A DNA stretch of 64,000 nt from Trema orientale (GCA_002914845.1 JXTC01000221.1:62001-126000), one strand, 5' to 3'. Positions 24,606 to 36,463 are shown, counted from the first letter of the stretch. Notes: generated from the sequence alone by a model not told the origin. Program-made: numbers and translations.

Positions 24606-25159
24606 GGTTATCATCGAAAAAATCCTGAATTTTTTTAATTTTAGCTAAAAAAAACACTGGATTTTTTATTATATGAGAAACAAAACTTTGTCTTCGTTAA
24701 ATTTTAGCCAAAAAAAAAAAAAACTTTGAGTTTTTAGTTATATCTTTGGATTATAAAATCGAATCAAATTAGCATGCGAAATAAATCAAATGACCTATTT
24801 TCTTTAGTGTATACTGTCATACGTGACTATGCGAGACTATTTACATTGACAAGTATCCCAAATAGATAAAAATTATGTCATTCTATATTGAAAATGTTGA
24901 CTTTTTTAGTTAAAATAGAATTAAAAAATAGTTCATGAGTATCAAACACTTAAACAATAAAGTCGTTTCTTAATCATGTTATATATTCGTTGATTAAATA
25001 TCTATTTTGAATTCAATTTGATTGGATTTTAAAATTTCAAGATTTTATTTGATATAATCAGAAACTCAAGGGTTTTTATTGTTTGAATTAAAAAAATTCA
25101 GGATTTTATTTATTTTTTTTGCTAAAATAAAAAACTAAGATTTTTTTTTTATAATAACC
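24606..25159. mobile_element. Probable MITE with degenerate inverted ends
   Basis: The left arm (GGTTATCATCGAAAAAATCC then AATTTTAGC) is mirrored by the right arm (complement GGTTATTATAAAAAAAAATC then TTTTATTTTAGC). Repeats of the AATTTTAGC motif lie inside. 554 bp, non-coding, old. Confidence 0.5.
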
Positions 25160-25383
25160 TTTTTTTTTTTTTTGTGGAGCACCTAGATGATATGTCCAAG
25201 TTGGAATCTTATTTTGTTGCGGAAACAGTTAATAAGGAAATTGACGGGTACATACGATCATTATCATCTCTAATGACTTTTCACGAGGTCACATAATAAA
25301 TTTCATGCTCAATTAGTATTTTTTTGCTTTCTTAATATGCATTTTTGGGGTAGGTCTTGAAGCTTTTCCATGCATCTGTCCAA

Positions 25384-26657
25384 TGGCGAAGGTACACTAT
25401 GGCAAGGGTGAGCAATTGCTCCCATGAAAAAAAAAAAAATTATTTATTAATAATTTGCATATAAGATTTAATAAAATTTAACATTTGCCTCTTCCTAAAA
25501 ATTTGAATTGGCACACATGCTCTTAATGTGATGGACCATCTTAGGCCTCACCCAAAAACTAAGACTATAGGGTATGGGTTATGGGCCATTTTAGGCCCCA
25601 CTCAAATGGCACTTTAGAGAAACCAAAGGCTAAACCTAAACGTAAAACTCTTTCAGACCTCCTCCCACATTTTTTTCCCCTTTCTCCCAAATAGATGTCT
25701 GATATATTTATATGCTGCTTACTTTAAACCTACTGGCTCCTCATCACGCGGCACTTGAATCCTTGATCATTAGTTTAGGTCTGTTACAATCTTCACCTGC
25801 AACACCAATTGTCTCTTGCTTTGAAAGGTATAAGCATAACTTTAAAGGTTTTTGTTTTTTTTTCATTACTGCCATTCCCAATGAATTGTGATCTAATTCA
25901 TAATGGCATATTTACTAAATGATAATGGGAATCATATATGTGGTAATGATTCCCATTTAGTTGTTTATCAAAATAAGAGAATGGGAGAACTGTGTGAGGT
26001 CCACATAAAATTAGGGGAAAAGAATGGGAATGCTTCCCCCTAACATACTAAGGAGTATCATTACCTGTAAAGACTTTTATCTATATATTTATAATTAAAA
26101 TATTAAAATATAATTTTATCCCCAAAATATCTATAATTCAGTCAATTATAGCATTCCCATTATGTTTCTTATGTTAAGTAAACATATGAACGGTGTTTTA
26201 ATAGTTTTGATTCCCTTTCCCATAAATTTAAAGTAAACAAAGTAATATAAATGATGATTCCGATTCATCTCTATTTTTCTCCCATTTATTTTCCCTTTCA
26301 TTTATTCCGATTACGATAAAATAAACATGCCATATAAATGTGTATATATGTTTTAATGTTTATATATTTGAGTAGTAGTAATAAGTAATAACAATAATAG
26401 ATTGTCTCTTACTTTCCTCTCTTTTTTTTTTTTTTTTTTTCAGAATACTATAGATTTGGGAAAAGAAATATTTGGTTATTGATCCGAAGCTTGGTGGCTC
26501 TATTTCATTGATTATTGAGACTTCACTTCTCAATGTTATTTCCTATTAGCTATTTAGCTTATTTTTCTGTTCAGCTGCCTGCATTTACAGAATATAGATT
26601 ATGAAAAAGAGAAAAAATTTATGTTATGCCCCCTGAATAATAATTCTGGCTCCGCTG
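25384..26657. mobile_element. Possible second GGCGGAGCCA-type element, with a nested MITE
   Basis: The right end (26647-26657, complement CGGAGCCAGAATT next to a CAGGGGGCAT block) matches the termini of the element at 2808-3679. The left end (TGGCGAAGGTACACTATGGC) is only loosely similar. An inner MITE occupies 25905-26331. Boundaries are tentative. Confidence 0.35.
25905..26331. mobile_element. MITE with GGCATRTTTA ends
   Basis: The left arm GGCATATTTACTAAATGATA is mirrored by the right arm (complement GGCATGTTTATTTTATCGTA). Inside, complementary blocks around AATGGGAATCA and GATTCCGATTC continue the pairing. It resembles the ends of the element at 9689-9825. Confidence 0.6.
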
Positions 26658-26755
26658 CTGTATCTGTCTCCTACAAGACAGTTCTCACTATGGTGCTTTT
26701 CGAACATATTCCTAAGGCATAAAAGGTGAGGGTTCTAAAAAATCTTTGTAAAAAA

Positions 26756-26855
26756 ATTTCAAAAAGTAGGAACTTATTATGTAATGTTATTTATACTGTA
26801 TGGCCATTTCAAAAAGTAGGAACTTATTATGTAATGTTATTTATACTGTATGGCC
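26756..26855. repeat. Perfect 50-bp tandem duplication
   Basis: Identical units at 26756-26805 and 26806-26855, beginning ATTTCAAAAAGTAGGAAC and ending ACTGTATGGCC. A degraded third start (AGTAGAACTTATTATG) follows at about 26872. Confidence 0.95.
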
Positions 26856-26908
26856 AAATTTAGGGAGGAAAAAGTAGAACTTATTATGCAAAGTTGTATG
26901 TATTGTTT

Positions 26909-27024
26909 AGAGTTTGCTTGGATATTCTTTTTTTTTTTTTTTAAAATGAATAGTGGTTAGATCTTCTTAAATTTCATTTGAAAAACCAAAAATAAAAAAT
27001 AAAAATATATCCAAACAAGCTCTT
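26909..27024. mobile_element. Small MITE
   Basis: The left end AGAGTTTGCTTGGATATTC is mirrored by the right end (complement AGAGCTTGTTTGGATATAT). 116 bp of T- and A-rich interior, non-coding. Confidence 0.6.
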
Positions 27025-27190
27025 AGTATTATGCTAAGTTATGTACCATTTTTTTCCTCAATTGTCATGTTTGTCCAAATTAAATAAAAGTAATAATAAT
27101 TCATGGATAAAAATATGCAATGTTTTAAAACAGATACCAAAATAGTGGTATTTTTTTTCCTTTTGGAAATAGCTTATTAATTAGTTGTTT

Positions 27191-27330
27191 TGCAAGACTA
27201 CTATTAATATAACACCAAAACGCAATAATTATAAGAAAGAAAAAAGAGAATTCAAAATTTTGCAAGACTACAGTTAATATAACATCAAAACATAATAATT
27301 ATAAGAAAGAAAAAGGAGAATCCAAAATTT
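27191..27330. repeat. 70-bp tandem repeat interrupted by an insertion
   Basis: Units start with TGCAAGACTA at 27191 and 27261. A third unit starts at 27331 but is interrupted after 13 bases and resumes at 27746, where TGCAAGACTATTG is repeated and continues TTAATATAACACCAAAACG as in the other units. Confidence 0.85.
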
Positions 27331-27343
27331 TGCAAGACTATTG

Positions 27344-27745
27344 GTTTCTTTTTAAGAAAAAAAGAATCGGTGGTACACTCACGCTCTTCACCTAGATGTC
27401 TCCACAGTAATCATTTGGCTCGATGATTTATGGGATCAAAGATAAAATAACAACGATCGTGTCCTCGTACTTCCAAGGGGTGATCGAAGTGGGAAGACGC
27501 TTTACCTTAAGGCCTTCTCTCACTTAGCGAGGGTGATGTCAAAGATTCGAGCCCCGACATCCTCAAAGGAGGAAAAAAAAAAAACCGATCGTGTCCTCAT
27601 GTCTTGGTCAGTTAACAGAACAATAGTACAAGGTAACACGTTCATTTGTTCGTTACTACTCCTAGGATACATTCTGATCTCATAAAAGCTAATGCACCGT
27701 ATAGACGTGTAGGCGATTTTGATGCTATGCCTCCACCACCAGTGG
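27344..27745. mobile_element. Retroposon insertion with 13-bp target duplication
   Basis: The segment is flanked by perfect direct repeats TGCAAGACTATTG (27331-27343 and 27746-27758) and splits the third unit of a 70-bp repeat, so the empty site can be read from the neighbouring units. Without its nested SINE the insert is about 270 bp. It has no inverted ends and no recognised coding region. The left edge is T-rich, consistent with a retroposon on the minus strand. The exact class is unknown. Confidence 0.7.
27467..27585 (+). mobile_element. SINE nested in the retroposon
   Basis: A 119-bp insert flanked by perfect 13-bp direct repeats CGATCGTGTCCTC (27454-27466 and 27586-27598). It has a tRNA-like box A (TGATCGAAGTGGGAAG), a box B-like GATTCGAGCCC at about 27544-27554 and a 3' A-tail just before the second repeat, which are the hallmarks of a SINE. 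Confidence 0.85.
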
Positions 27746-27953
27746 TGCAAGACTATTGTTAATATAACACCAAAACGTAATAACTCTAAGGAAGAAAAAA
27801 AAAAAGAAAATTCGAAACCCAAACGTGTCGTTAAAATTGCCGCCTTGGTGGTCGGTGGCCCCCACCACCGTGCCACCCGACTCGAGCCCTCGAGTTCTCG
27901 TCAACCCCACCAACCCCAGACTCCCCTTCAAAACCCCACTCTGCTCTCACCGC

Positions 27954-30166
27954 ATGGCTTCTTACTCACTCTCCTTCATCTCCACCCCTCTCCGAATCTC
28001 ATTCTCGCCGTATTCGCGTCCGCCCCACGCGGCCTTCCTCTGGCATCCGCCATTAGTATCTATCCCAAGAACTCGTTCTCTCTCGCTCGCATTAAAAGGG
28101 GTCTCGGCAATCGGAGCAAGAGGCGAGAAGCTCAGTTGCGGAGCGGTTTCGTCGACGGGAATGGCCGCCGCAGCAGGGAAGAAAGTGGAGGTTTTTGATT
28201 CGAAGGATGAGTTGGCTGTGCATTTGGCCAGGTACACCGCCGATCTCTCTGATAAGTTTACCAAAGAGAGAGGCGCTTTTACGGTCGTTTTGTCTGGTGG
28301 GTCTCTCATCGACTACCTCAGGTCAGGAGAAGAAAAGGGTTTATTTGGATTTTGAATTTTTGTACTTTGATTTTTCATATTACCTGCGAATTAAGGGCAA
28401 TTGAAGAAAAACCCAAAGTGTAAAGCAGAAAGGGTTTCTTTCAGTTTTGGAGTTCGAATTTCTTATGATCTTGTCTAGTGTTAGACTAATTATTAGGTGA
28501 ATTTGTGGAATTCAATATTTTGGTTTGTTATAAGTCATTTCTACTAGTGACAAAACCCGGGAAAAGATCAAAGATTTTCTATGTGATGCAGCTTGAAATG
28601 AATATAATATAAGACCATGTTGAATGTAGAGGAAATGTTTACAATCCCTTTGCAGGAAATTAGCGGAACCACCGTATCTTGATTCAGTGGAGTGGTCAAA
28701 GTGGCATGTCTTTTGGGTGGACGAGAGAGTTGTGCCAAAGGATCACGTAGACAGTAACTATAAACTAGCTTATGATGGTTTCCTCTCTAAGGTACTTCCT
28801 TGAAAAATCTTTGATTTCAAGTGGATGATTATCATCGATGGTCATATGTCTAGTTTATTCAATTGTTTTCAAGACTGGTACTTTTTTCTTCAATTATGTT
28901 GCATGTCTTTGAACTCTGTGTGTGTGTGTATATATATATTTGGAATTTGAAAGTAGTGGAAAGGGATGTTATGAGGGGAAGAAGTGGAAATAAGAAATAG
29001 GGAATTTAGGAGGCAGTGAGTGAAGCATAATGTTTTATGACAAATTGTATCGACTTGAAACAATAACGGCCACTATCGGGCATAGTTGAGTTGAGGATTA
29101 TCACACTTAAATGCATTTTTTTTTCCACTAGTAGTAATTTAGGTTCCTCGGGTCTATATTGAGTATTGTTCAAGTGTGAATATCATCATTTGGTGCTGAT
29201 CCACTTAGATGTATGGCTAATATGACATTTTTTATTGGCACTCGTTCATGTGTAGTCACTGAACATAATCAGTAATTCACTTTGTAAAATAGCTCTTGAA
29301 TAGCTGATCCTGTTTCTTTCAAGGAAATACTAAAAACAAGTCATTTGGCTTTCGAATCAAAAGGGTAGCGGCTTCTAATCTTACTTGAACCAGCTAATTC
29401 TTTTTTTTTATAATTTGTTCCGGTATGAATCCTCCCTGGTATTGAAGTGTCTGTATCAGATTTAATAATTCAAATTTTTTGAACTGCCCTACTTAGAGAT
29501 ATGGCTTATATGACGTTTCTTCATTGGTACTTGTTCATGTGTGTTTGTGAAATGGGAATCAGTTAAAGGGGCTATTGAAATCTGATCTTGTTTCTATGAA
29601 ATATATCCTAAAAGTAATTGTTTGATATTTAGATCGTAAGTGCAGCCACACACATGTTATCGTATTGAAACCAGCTAATCCTTTGATTTTCATTTGCCCA
29701 GGTACCAATCCTCCCTGGTAATGTTTATGCCATTAATGACGCACTGTCAGCTGAGGGCGCAGCTGATGACTATGAAACCTGTTTGAGGCATTTGGTTAAG
29801 AATGGTGTGATAGACTTTTCTGAAGCCAGTGGGCTTCCCAAGTTTGATCTCATGCTTCTTGGCATGGGCCCAGATGGACACGTAGCTTCCCTGTTTCCGG
29901 GGCACCCTCTTGTCAACGAAAAGGAGAAATGGGTTACTTTCATTAAGGACTCGCCAAAGCCACCCCCAGAGAGAATCACTTTCACATTTCCAGTGATAAA
30001 CTCTTCCGCTTATATTGCACTTGTCGTGACTGGTGTTGGTAAAGCTGGTGCTGTGCAAAAAGCGCTGGGAAGTAGTGAAGATTCTGGGACACTGCCTGTT
30101 GAATTGGTTTCACCTGCAGGAGAGCTGACTTGGTTTCTAGACAAGAATGCTGCTTCGAAGCTGTAA
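27954..30166 (+). CDS. PGL3: 6-phosphogluconolactonase, plastid/peroxisome type
   Basis: Three exons, 27954-28321, 28656-28791 and 29702-30166, encode 322 residues. The enzyme hydrolyses 6-phosphoglucono-delta-lactone to 6-phosphogluconate, the second step of the oxidative pentose phosphate pathway. Residues 1 to about 65 are Ser/Arg-rich, a chloroplast transit peptide. The lactonase fold carries VVLSGGSL (111-118), FWVDERVVP (142-150) and LLGMGPDGHVASLFPGHP (220-237), the conserved substrate-phosphate and catalytic loops. The protein ends in Ser-Lys-Leu, a type 1 peroxisomal signal, as known for Arabidopsis PGL3 (At5g24400), which is dual-targeted. A second in-frame ATG at codon 70 would give a transit-peptide-free form. 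Nested retroposons end only about 200 bases upstream, and intron 2 holds a duplicated copy of the exon 3 acceptor region. Confidence 0.94.
29163..29720 (+). repeat. Diverged duplication in PGL3 intron 2 reaching into exon 3
   Basis: Two copies of about 280 bp, 29163-29440 and 29439-29720. Paired landmarks are ACTTAGA (29203, 29491), GTTCATGTGT (about 29246, 29533), CCAGCTAAT and AATCCTCCCTGGT (29428, 29707). The second copy ends in the real exon 3 start. In the first copy the splice acceptor has decayed from CAG to CGG. Confidence 0.8.
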
Positions 30167-33100
30167 AGGGATGAATATCAGTAAGAAGAAGAGTATATGC
30201 GTCTGAATAAATTAGCTTCCATGCTCATCTTCTGTAGTGTTGTTTGTTCAGAGAGCTTGTATGTGGTAATGAGTTCTGTAATCTTAATGATATCAGTTTA
30301 GCCTCTTCATCTTCCTGACAAAATGGTGACTTTTAAGGTTTTTAATAAATTATAGCTTCTCTCTCGCATTTGATGAAATGGAGGAGTTGACCAAGCCTGT
30401 TCTTGAGAGTCTGCAATTGAGCTTCGAGCCGTTTTTGGATGGGGAATGTGAGTTTTAGAAGCTTTATTTACATTTTTGTTTTTGGGCTTACGATGTCCAT
30501 GATGAGATAATTCATGATTGCTATGTGAATTGGTTTTGCTTCATGATATGATTTGGTTTCCTTGTTGCTCCTTGATGATAGCTAAGTTTGTCTGCGTAAT
30601 GCTTGAACAGTTTTCTCTATATTTACTTGGTAAACATCAGTGCAACAGGGATAGTCCACTGATTAGCACTTCTCCATTTTTGTTTTGGGGCCAAAAATGA
30701 AGTTGGAATATTAGTGCCCCACTTAAGCACATGACATGAAGGTTGTAATGGCTCCTCTTCGGACCATCATTGATAATCCAGTCATCCACTTGCGCTGTTT
30801 GTTTTGTTTAATTTGGCTAATTGGGATTCCAAATAATGTATTGGACCATCTTTTAAGCAATGAACACTTGGCCCAAGAAGATGATGTTTTTTGTAAACTA
30901 ATTAAAATAGGCGGATCATGAGTTCACAACTCTCAACTAGTGGACCTCCTCATTTTCAAGAATGGTGGTGGAGAAAGAAAGAAATAATTCCTGAAATTAA
31001 TAAAGGTCCTTTAAGAATGGGGATCCACTAAACGATGACAACTCTAATGAAGCCTAATGAAAAACAAGTATTGGGTAAGTAACCAAATTTATCAACCACC
31101 ATGGATAAGTGTTACTCTTCCATTGAACTTGTCAATCATACAACTTGAAAAGGTCCCAAATTGGAAGATCTTTTCTATTTTTTTTTTTTTTAAAATTGGA
31201 TCACAAGAAAAGTTGATGAAATGCCAAAACTAGTATTTTGTAGAAAATTTGGGGGGGATGATTACACTTGATTGAGTGCTGGTGAGCATGATTAAGGATG
31301 ATGATTGTTGTGTTTAACGCAGAAGAAGCGGAGTGATACATGGTAAGCTTGAGTTTTGGTCTGAGCAGCAGAGAGGGCATGAGTCATGAGAGCGTGTTGT
31401 CACTGTCCCGTGGAAGACAGAGCTCGCTTTGGGGTCACATTTATGCCTTGGAATCTCTTTCATGATTGTGCCGGTTGATGAAAAAGAGTTGGAGATGTAG
31501 GGCATGCCAAAAACATTGGCCCTACACTATATGATATCCCTTAGTGTTTTTTCCTCAAAAAAGTGCCTCCAAAAAAAAAAAAAAAGAAGAGAGAGAGAGC
31601 GGAAAAGATTTCCATGGCAGTGATCTCTTTTCTTTTTTATTTCCTTTTTTCTTTTGTTGATTATTTTTGAGAGTTTTATATATAGTACATTAGTAAAATT
31701 CAGTCTTTAAAGATTTTTTTTTTTCTTTTTGTAGTTGGTATTTTCCTTCAACTCACATTATTCTTCTCCCATTCTTTAGCAGCCACCCCTTTTTCTAGGT
31801 TTTCTTTTTCTTTTTTTTTTCCTCTTATGGATAATTGATCCCCTTTGTTTGTTGGAAAAAAGACAATTCCCTCTTTTATTTTATTTTTTAAAATTATTTT
31901 CTTTTCAGCCCTCTTTCCCCCCTAACAAACAAATCTTCGGTATACTTATGTTCTTTTGGCTTAACTATACTTTCATTAACGGAACAAAGAAAAACATAGA
32001 GAACAAAAAAAATGAAACAAGCCTCAAAATACATGAAAACAAACAAAAAAGAAAAAGAAAATTAAAATAGGGCAATCACAATTCACAAATATATTATTGA
32101 ACACTACACACTTTATAATTTTATGGCCTAGCTAGTGTATAAACTCAATGCCATGTTACCCTCACTCTTTCTTTGGGTTTTTTGATAAATAATGCCATGT
32201 TACCCTTTGACCTGCTTTAACGTTTTTTAATGCAAAAACCAAAAAGAAAACCCAATGAAATTGCCATATATTTATCAAGAGCATTCCTTTGTTCACTCCT
32301 CTCACTATTTGATTACTAATAAAACATCACCCAAGTTGTTATCACTATGATGTATATATTCTTTACTCCTTTTTTTTCCCCTTTTTACTGCGTCCAAAAA
32401 CTCTGCGCCTTATTTTGTTGACCTTAACTTGTGGATGTCGTTTTCTTTTTCCAGAACCAAAGTTTAGTTGTTAGTTAACAAATGCATAAAGTTAAAAATA
32501 AAAAGCACCAATATAATTAGTCCAGATGCTGAGCAATCAAATGAACATAGGCAATACTTAGTTGAAGTGTCACACCAAATATACAGATTTTAAAGGCTTT
32601 AGCATTAATTAATTAATCAGATTAAGACTGGATCAGGACGAGTATTAGGACCTTGTCTAAATCACTTCATCTTGACTTATCTTTGACCCTCCTTTCATAT
32701 CCCAAGAAAAGCTTAAAGAAAATGTCGTATAATATATGGTAGGACAGTTGTATCTTAATGAAAACACTTCAATTTTATAAACACTATTACTTTATAGAGT
32801 TATTGTTAGTGATTATGTTCATTGTTTCTTTCTTCGTATTACATTTTTGAATTTTGGAGATTGGACATCCGTTTTTCAAAATTATGAACATTAATTAAGC
32901 AAAGATAAGGTTTCCCAGAACAGGAGTTGGTGCACTTACCAACTCTAATTCAATGCCTAATATTTTCTTCATTCAACCCATGCCTGTGTATAATTGAGTT
33001 TGTTAGTAGTCACAAACAATGGAAAATACTTGCGTAATCAAAATAACAAGAAAACTGGAAAATAGCCTAAACTACGTCGTTTCAAGGGTAAATCAATTGA

Positions 33101-33982
33101 TCATAATCATATAATTGTAACAGATAAAATAAAATAAAATGAAAAACTCATGACCTATAATGGGCCTACTCTATTGGGGGACTAGGGGGTTATACTAGAT
33201 TCTTCCACACTGAACAAGACCGAACAAAGGATCTTTTGATGAATAAACTCTTCTACAAAGCTTAGATAATTAAACCCTCTTCTGCAAAAGCCTTTTACAC
33301 CATTGCCTTTTATACAAAAGGACTAGAATGCCCTCATGCATTAATCCCCACTTTTCCGCATCACAACAAACCCACATGAAAAGAAATGAATCTCAAAGGA
33401 AAAAAGGGTTTAGAAAAAGATTAAGTTAATTAAACAAAGGAAATACAAAGTAAAGACATACTAAAATTATAACTCTACAAATTTAACTTGGATAAATTGA
33501 AACAGATATTAATTTTGAGTTGAAATCCCAATTGCAAGTTCAGTTTTGTTGCTCAAACTTTAAGATATGGCAAAAATTTCCATCATCAGTTCTATGAATA
33601 CGTTCATTAAAAAAAAAGGAAAAAAATCAAAAATCAACACTCGCGGTGTAGAAAAAAATTATACACAAGAACAAAAGTACCAAAACAATGTATAATTTGA
33701 GGAAGTCAATGGGAGGAGAATTTGGTTAGTCAAGCTCGTATAGGTCAAGTTGATTTAAACCATATATTTGAAAAGAATAAACATTCACTTTTGAAAAAAA
33801 AAAAAAAAAAAGAATAAACATTGAATCCACGCCCTTGAAAAAGAAAATACAATATTTTCCTCTTAAGTTCCAGCAAAATACAAAATATGTCCAAATCTGA
33901 AAGAATAAAAAAAAACCCTCAATTTTGCCCAAAAAAAGTCTATGTAGACTATGTTAAATACAAAATAAATCAACTAAAACAT
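30167..33982. other. PGL3 3' UTR and intergenic DNA
   Basis: The 3' UTR probably ends near 30300-30350. A short frame at 30378-30458 (MEELTKPVLESL start) ends after about 26 codons and is unassigned. Region 31300-31510 is less AT-rich and carries a 63-codon minus-strand frame with no known domain. The rest is AT-rich with poly-A/T runs. Confidence 0.45.
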
Positions 33983-35424
33983 GTTTGATGCATTTAATTT
34001 ATTCTCATTTTTTATAGTATTTTAGTTAATTATGTATATCATTAAGCTAATGAAGTGACATATAGTTCATCTAAATTTTCTTTAAAAATAGATGGAAAAG
34101 CTTGTTTAGTTGAAATAATCTCCCTTTCCAATTAAATGAGGTAAAATTAGAGGAGAAAGATAATGTAGACTAGCAAGATTAAAAGGACAAAAATATAAGA
34201 ATTTAGATGAATTAGAGAAACAAAAGAGAGAACAAGAAGAAAAGAGAGATAACTGAACAATTTATTCATTTATAGTTGTACTAATACTGATGAGATAGAC
34301 CTATTTATAAATATGCAATAAGACTAGTTAGGAAACTAAACTAACTTATGGAAAAACATCAGACATAAAACCTAAATTAGTGAATCACATTAAAAAATAT
34401 TAATGTTAACCAATACTAAATAAAAAGTGTTTGATGCATGTTGTGACTCATCTATAGAAATAAAAACTGTAACTTTTCAATAATTTCTAAATAGCATTTG
34501 ATGCATTTAATTTATTGTCATTTTTTTGGTATTTTAGTTAATCGTGTGTATCGTGAAGCTAGTGAAGTGGCATATAGTTCAACTAAATTCGCTTTGAAAA
34601 TGGATAATAAGCTTAGCTTATTGAAATAATCTCCTTTTTCAATTGAATTGATATAAAATCAAAGGAGACAAATAATATAGAATAACAAGATTAAAAATAC
34701 ACAAATATAATAATTAAGACAAATTAGATAAATGAAAGATAGAAAAAGAAGAATAGATAGATTTTTGAATAATTCATTCATTTATAGTCGCAGTAATACT
34801 GATCAGATTTACCTATTTATAGATATGCAATAAGACTAGTTAGGAAATTAAACAACTTATTGAAAAACATCAGACATAAACTTAAATTAATGAACCAAAT
34901 TTAAAGAAACATTAATGTTAACCAAAGCTAAATAAAAAATGTTTGATGCACATCGTTACTCGTCTATAGAAGGAAGAACTATAACTTATCAATCATTTCT
35001 AAAAAGTAGTTGATATATTTAATTTATTGTCATTTTTTTTTTTAGTATTTTAGTTAATAATGTGCATCGTTAAGCTAATGAAGTAGCATATAGTTCAGCT
35101 AAGTTCACTTTAAAAATAGATGACAAGTTTAGCCTGTTGAAATAATCTCATTTTTCAATTGAATTGATATAAAATCAAAGGAGATAAATCACAATAAATA
35201 ACAATATTAAAAGACAAAAATATATGAATATAGACAAATTGGAGAAACAAAAGAGAGAAATCTTAACAATGTATTCATTTGTAGTTGCACCAACACGAGT
35301 AAGATATGATAGTTATGCAATAGGACCAATTAGAAAACTAACAAGTTATAGAAAAGCATAAAACATAAAACCTAAATTAGTGAACCAAATTTAAAAAACA
35401 TTAATGTTAACCAAAACTAATTAA
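33983..35424. repeat. Three tandem copies of a ~512-bp unit
   Basis: Units start at about 33983, 34497 and 35009 with (T)TGATGCATTTAATTTATT, followed in each by TATTTTAGTTAAT, GAAGTGRCATATAGTTC, TGAAATAATCTC and GCAATAAGACTAGTTAGGAA (third copy altered), and close with AACATTAATGTTAACCAA. Units are diverged by many substitutions and small gaps. There is no coding frame. They could be LTR-derived or satellite-like, and I cannot assign them. Confidence 0.85.
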
Positions 35425-35863
35425 AATCCAAAAATAATCCTAATCAATACCTAATGATAATAACATAAATCACAATTATTTGTTAAAGACAATTCGTTCC
35501 TTCCCTAAAAAAATAATACAATTTTGTCCTTCAATTTTGCAAAATAACAAAAATCATTATTGGTTGATTTTTTTTTCTACAGTTTCTAGAAATACAATAC
35601 TTTTCCTATTTCCTACAAAGGGGGTTTTAAATTTCTTTTGCTAAAAGTTTTCAAAAAATTATCTTGTTTCGATAAAATCCAAAAGGATAATTATGATTAT
35701 ATTTGGTCCCAAAAGAACAAAGGGTATATATGTCTACTCACTAAGTCGAGTAAAAAATATGGACTAATATTCAATTTAAGATTTGTATAGCTTTATTTTT
35801 AAAAAATAAACAAATAAAATAAAGAAATAAAAAAACCCTCTGAACCAATGCAAGACTCTCTCT
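35425..35863. other. AT-rich DNA upstream of the TBC gene
   Basis: No feature beyond A/T tracts; probably the distal promoter. A CCAAT motif occurs at about 35843. Confidence 0.5.
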
Positions 35864-35872
35864 CTTTATAAG
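35864..35872 (+). promoter_or_regulatory. Probable TATA box for TBC exon 1a
   Basis: CTTTATAAG lies about 180 bases before the exon 1a ATG, after a CCAATG motif and a CT-rich stretch, a common plant core-promoter arrangement. Confidence 0.55.
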
Positions 35873-36047
35873 CTGTAGAGAGAGACAAACAAAGAAAAAG
35901 ACTCTCCAAAGCAAAAGCAAAGCGAAAGAGCAGAGTTGTTGGGGTTTGAGTGGAGAAGGACCTTTTTAGGTTTGCCTAGAGTAAGAGTAAAACGAGAAAC
36001 CAGAATACAAAACCCAGGGGTATTCCGGTAAATTTAATCCTTCTTCC

Positions 36048-36426
36048 ATGTTCCCCTCCGGCACCGACGATATCCAAATCTCCGGCGGCCGTGGCGGGGG
36101 AGGTCTTTGGCTCAGGGCGGCGTCGCCTTCCAACGTCGCCGTCGCCGTCGCCGTCACGGCCTTGGCGGGCTTCGCTGTGGTCGTGGCTATGTTCTACACC
36201 GCTACTAGGTAATGATAACAATTAACAGAACGGAACAGAGCAAACCCCATATCTAAAATCCTTCCAAGCTCGTCTGAAACCCTAGCTAGAGCCCACCATT
36301 TTCGATTTCCTTTTCTGGGTTTTCTTTCTTTTTTCTCTATTCGTTTCCAAACAACATCATCGAGTAATAAGGATATAGATGAAAGCCCTTCGACGAAGCC
36401 ACACTTCGTCTTCAAATTCCTCTCCT

Positions 36427-36463
<37 letters not shown>

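Noticed and set aside
27719..28198. 159-codon plus-strand frame overlapping the PGL3 first exon
   Set aside because: Out-of-frame shadow of the transit-peptide exon.
31314..31505. Minus-strand 63-codon Cys/Ser-rich frame, considered as a small secreted peptide
   Set aside because: No signal peptide and no match to known peptide-hormone motifs; kept as unassigned intergenic DNA.
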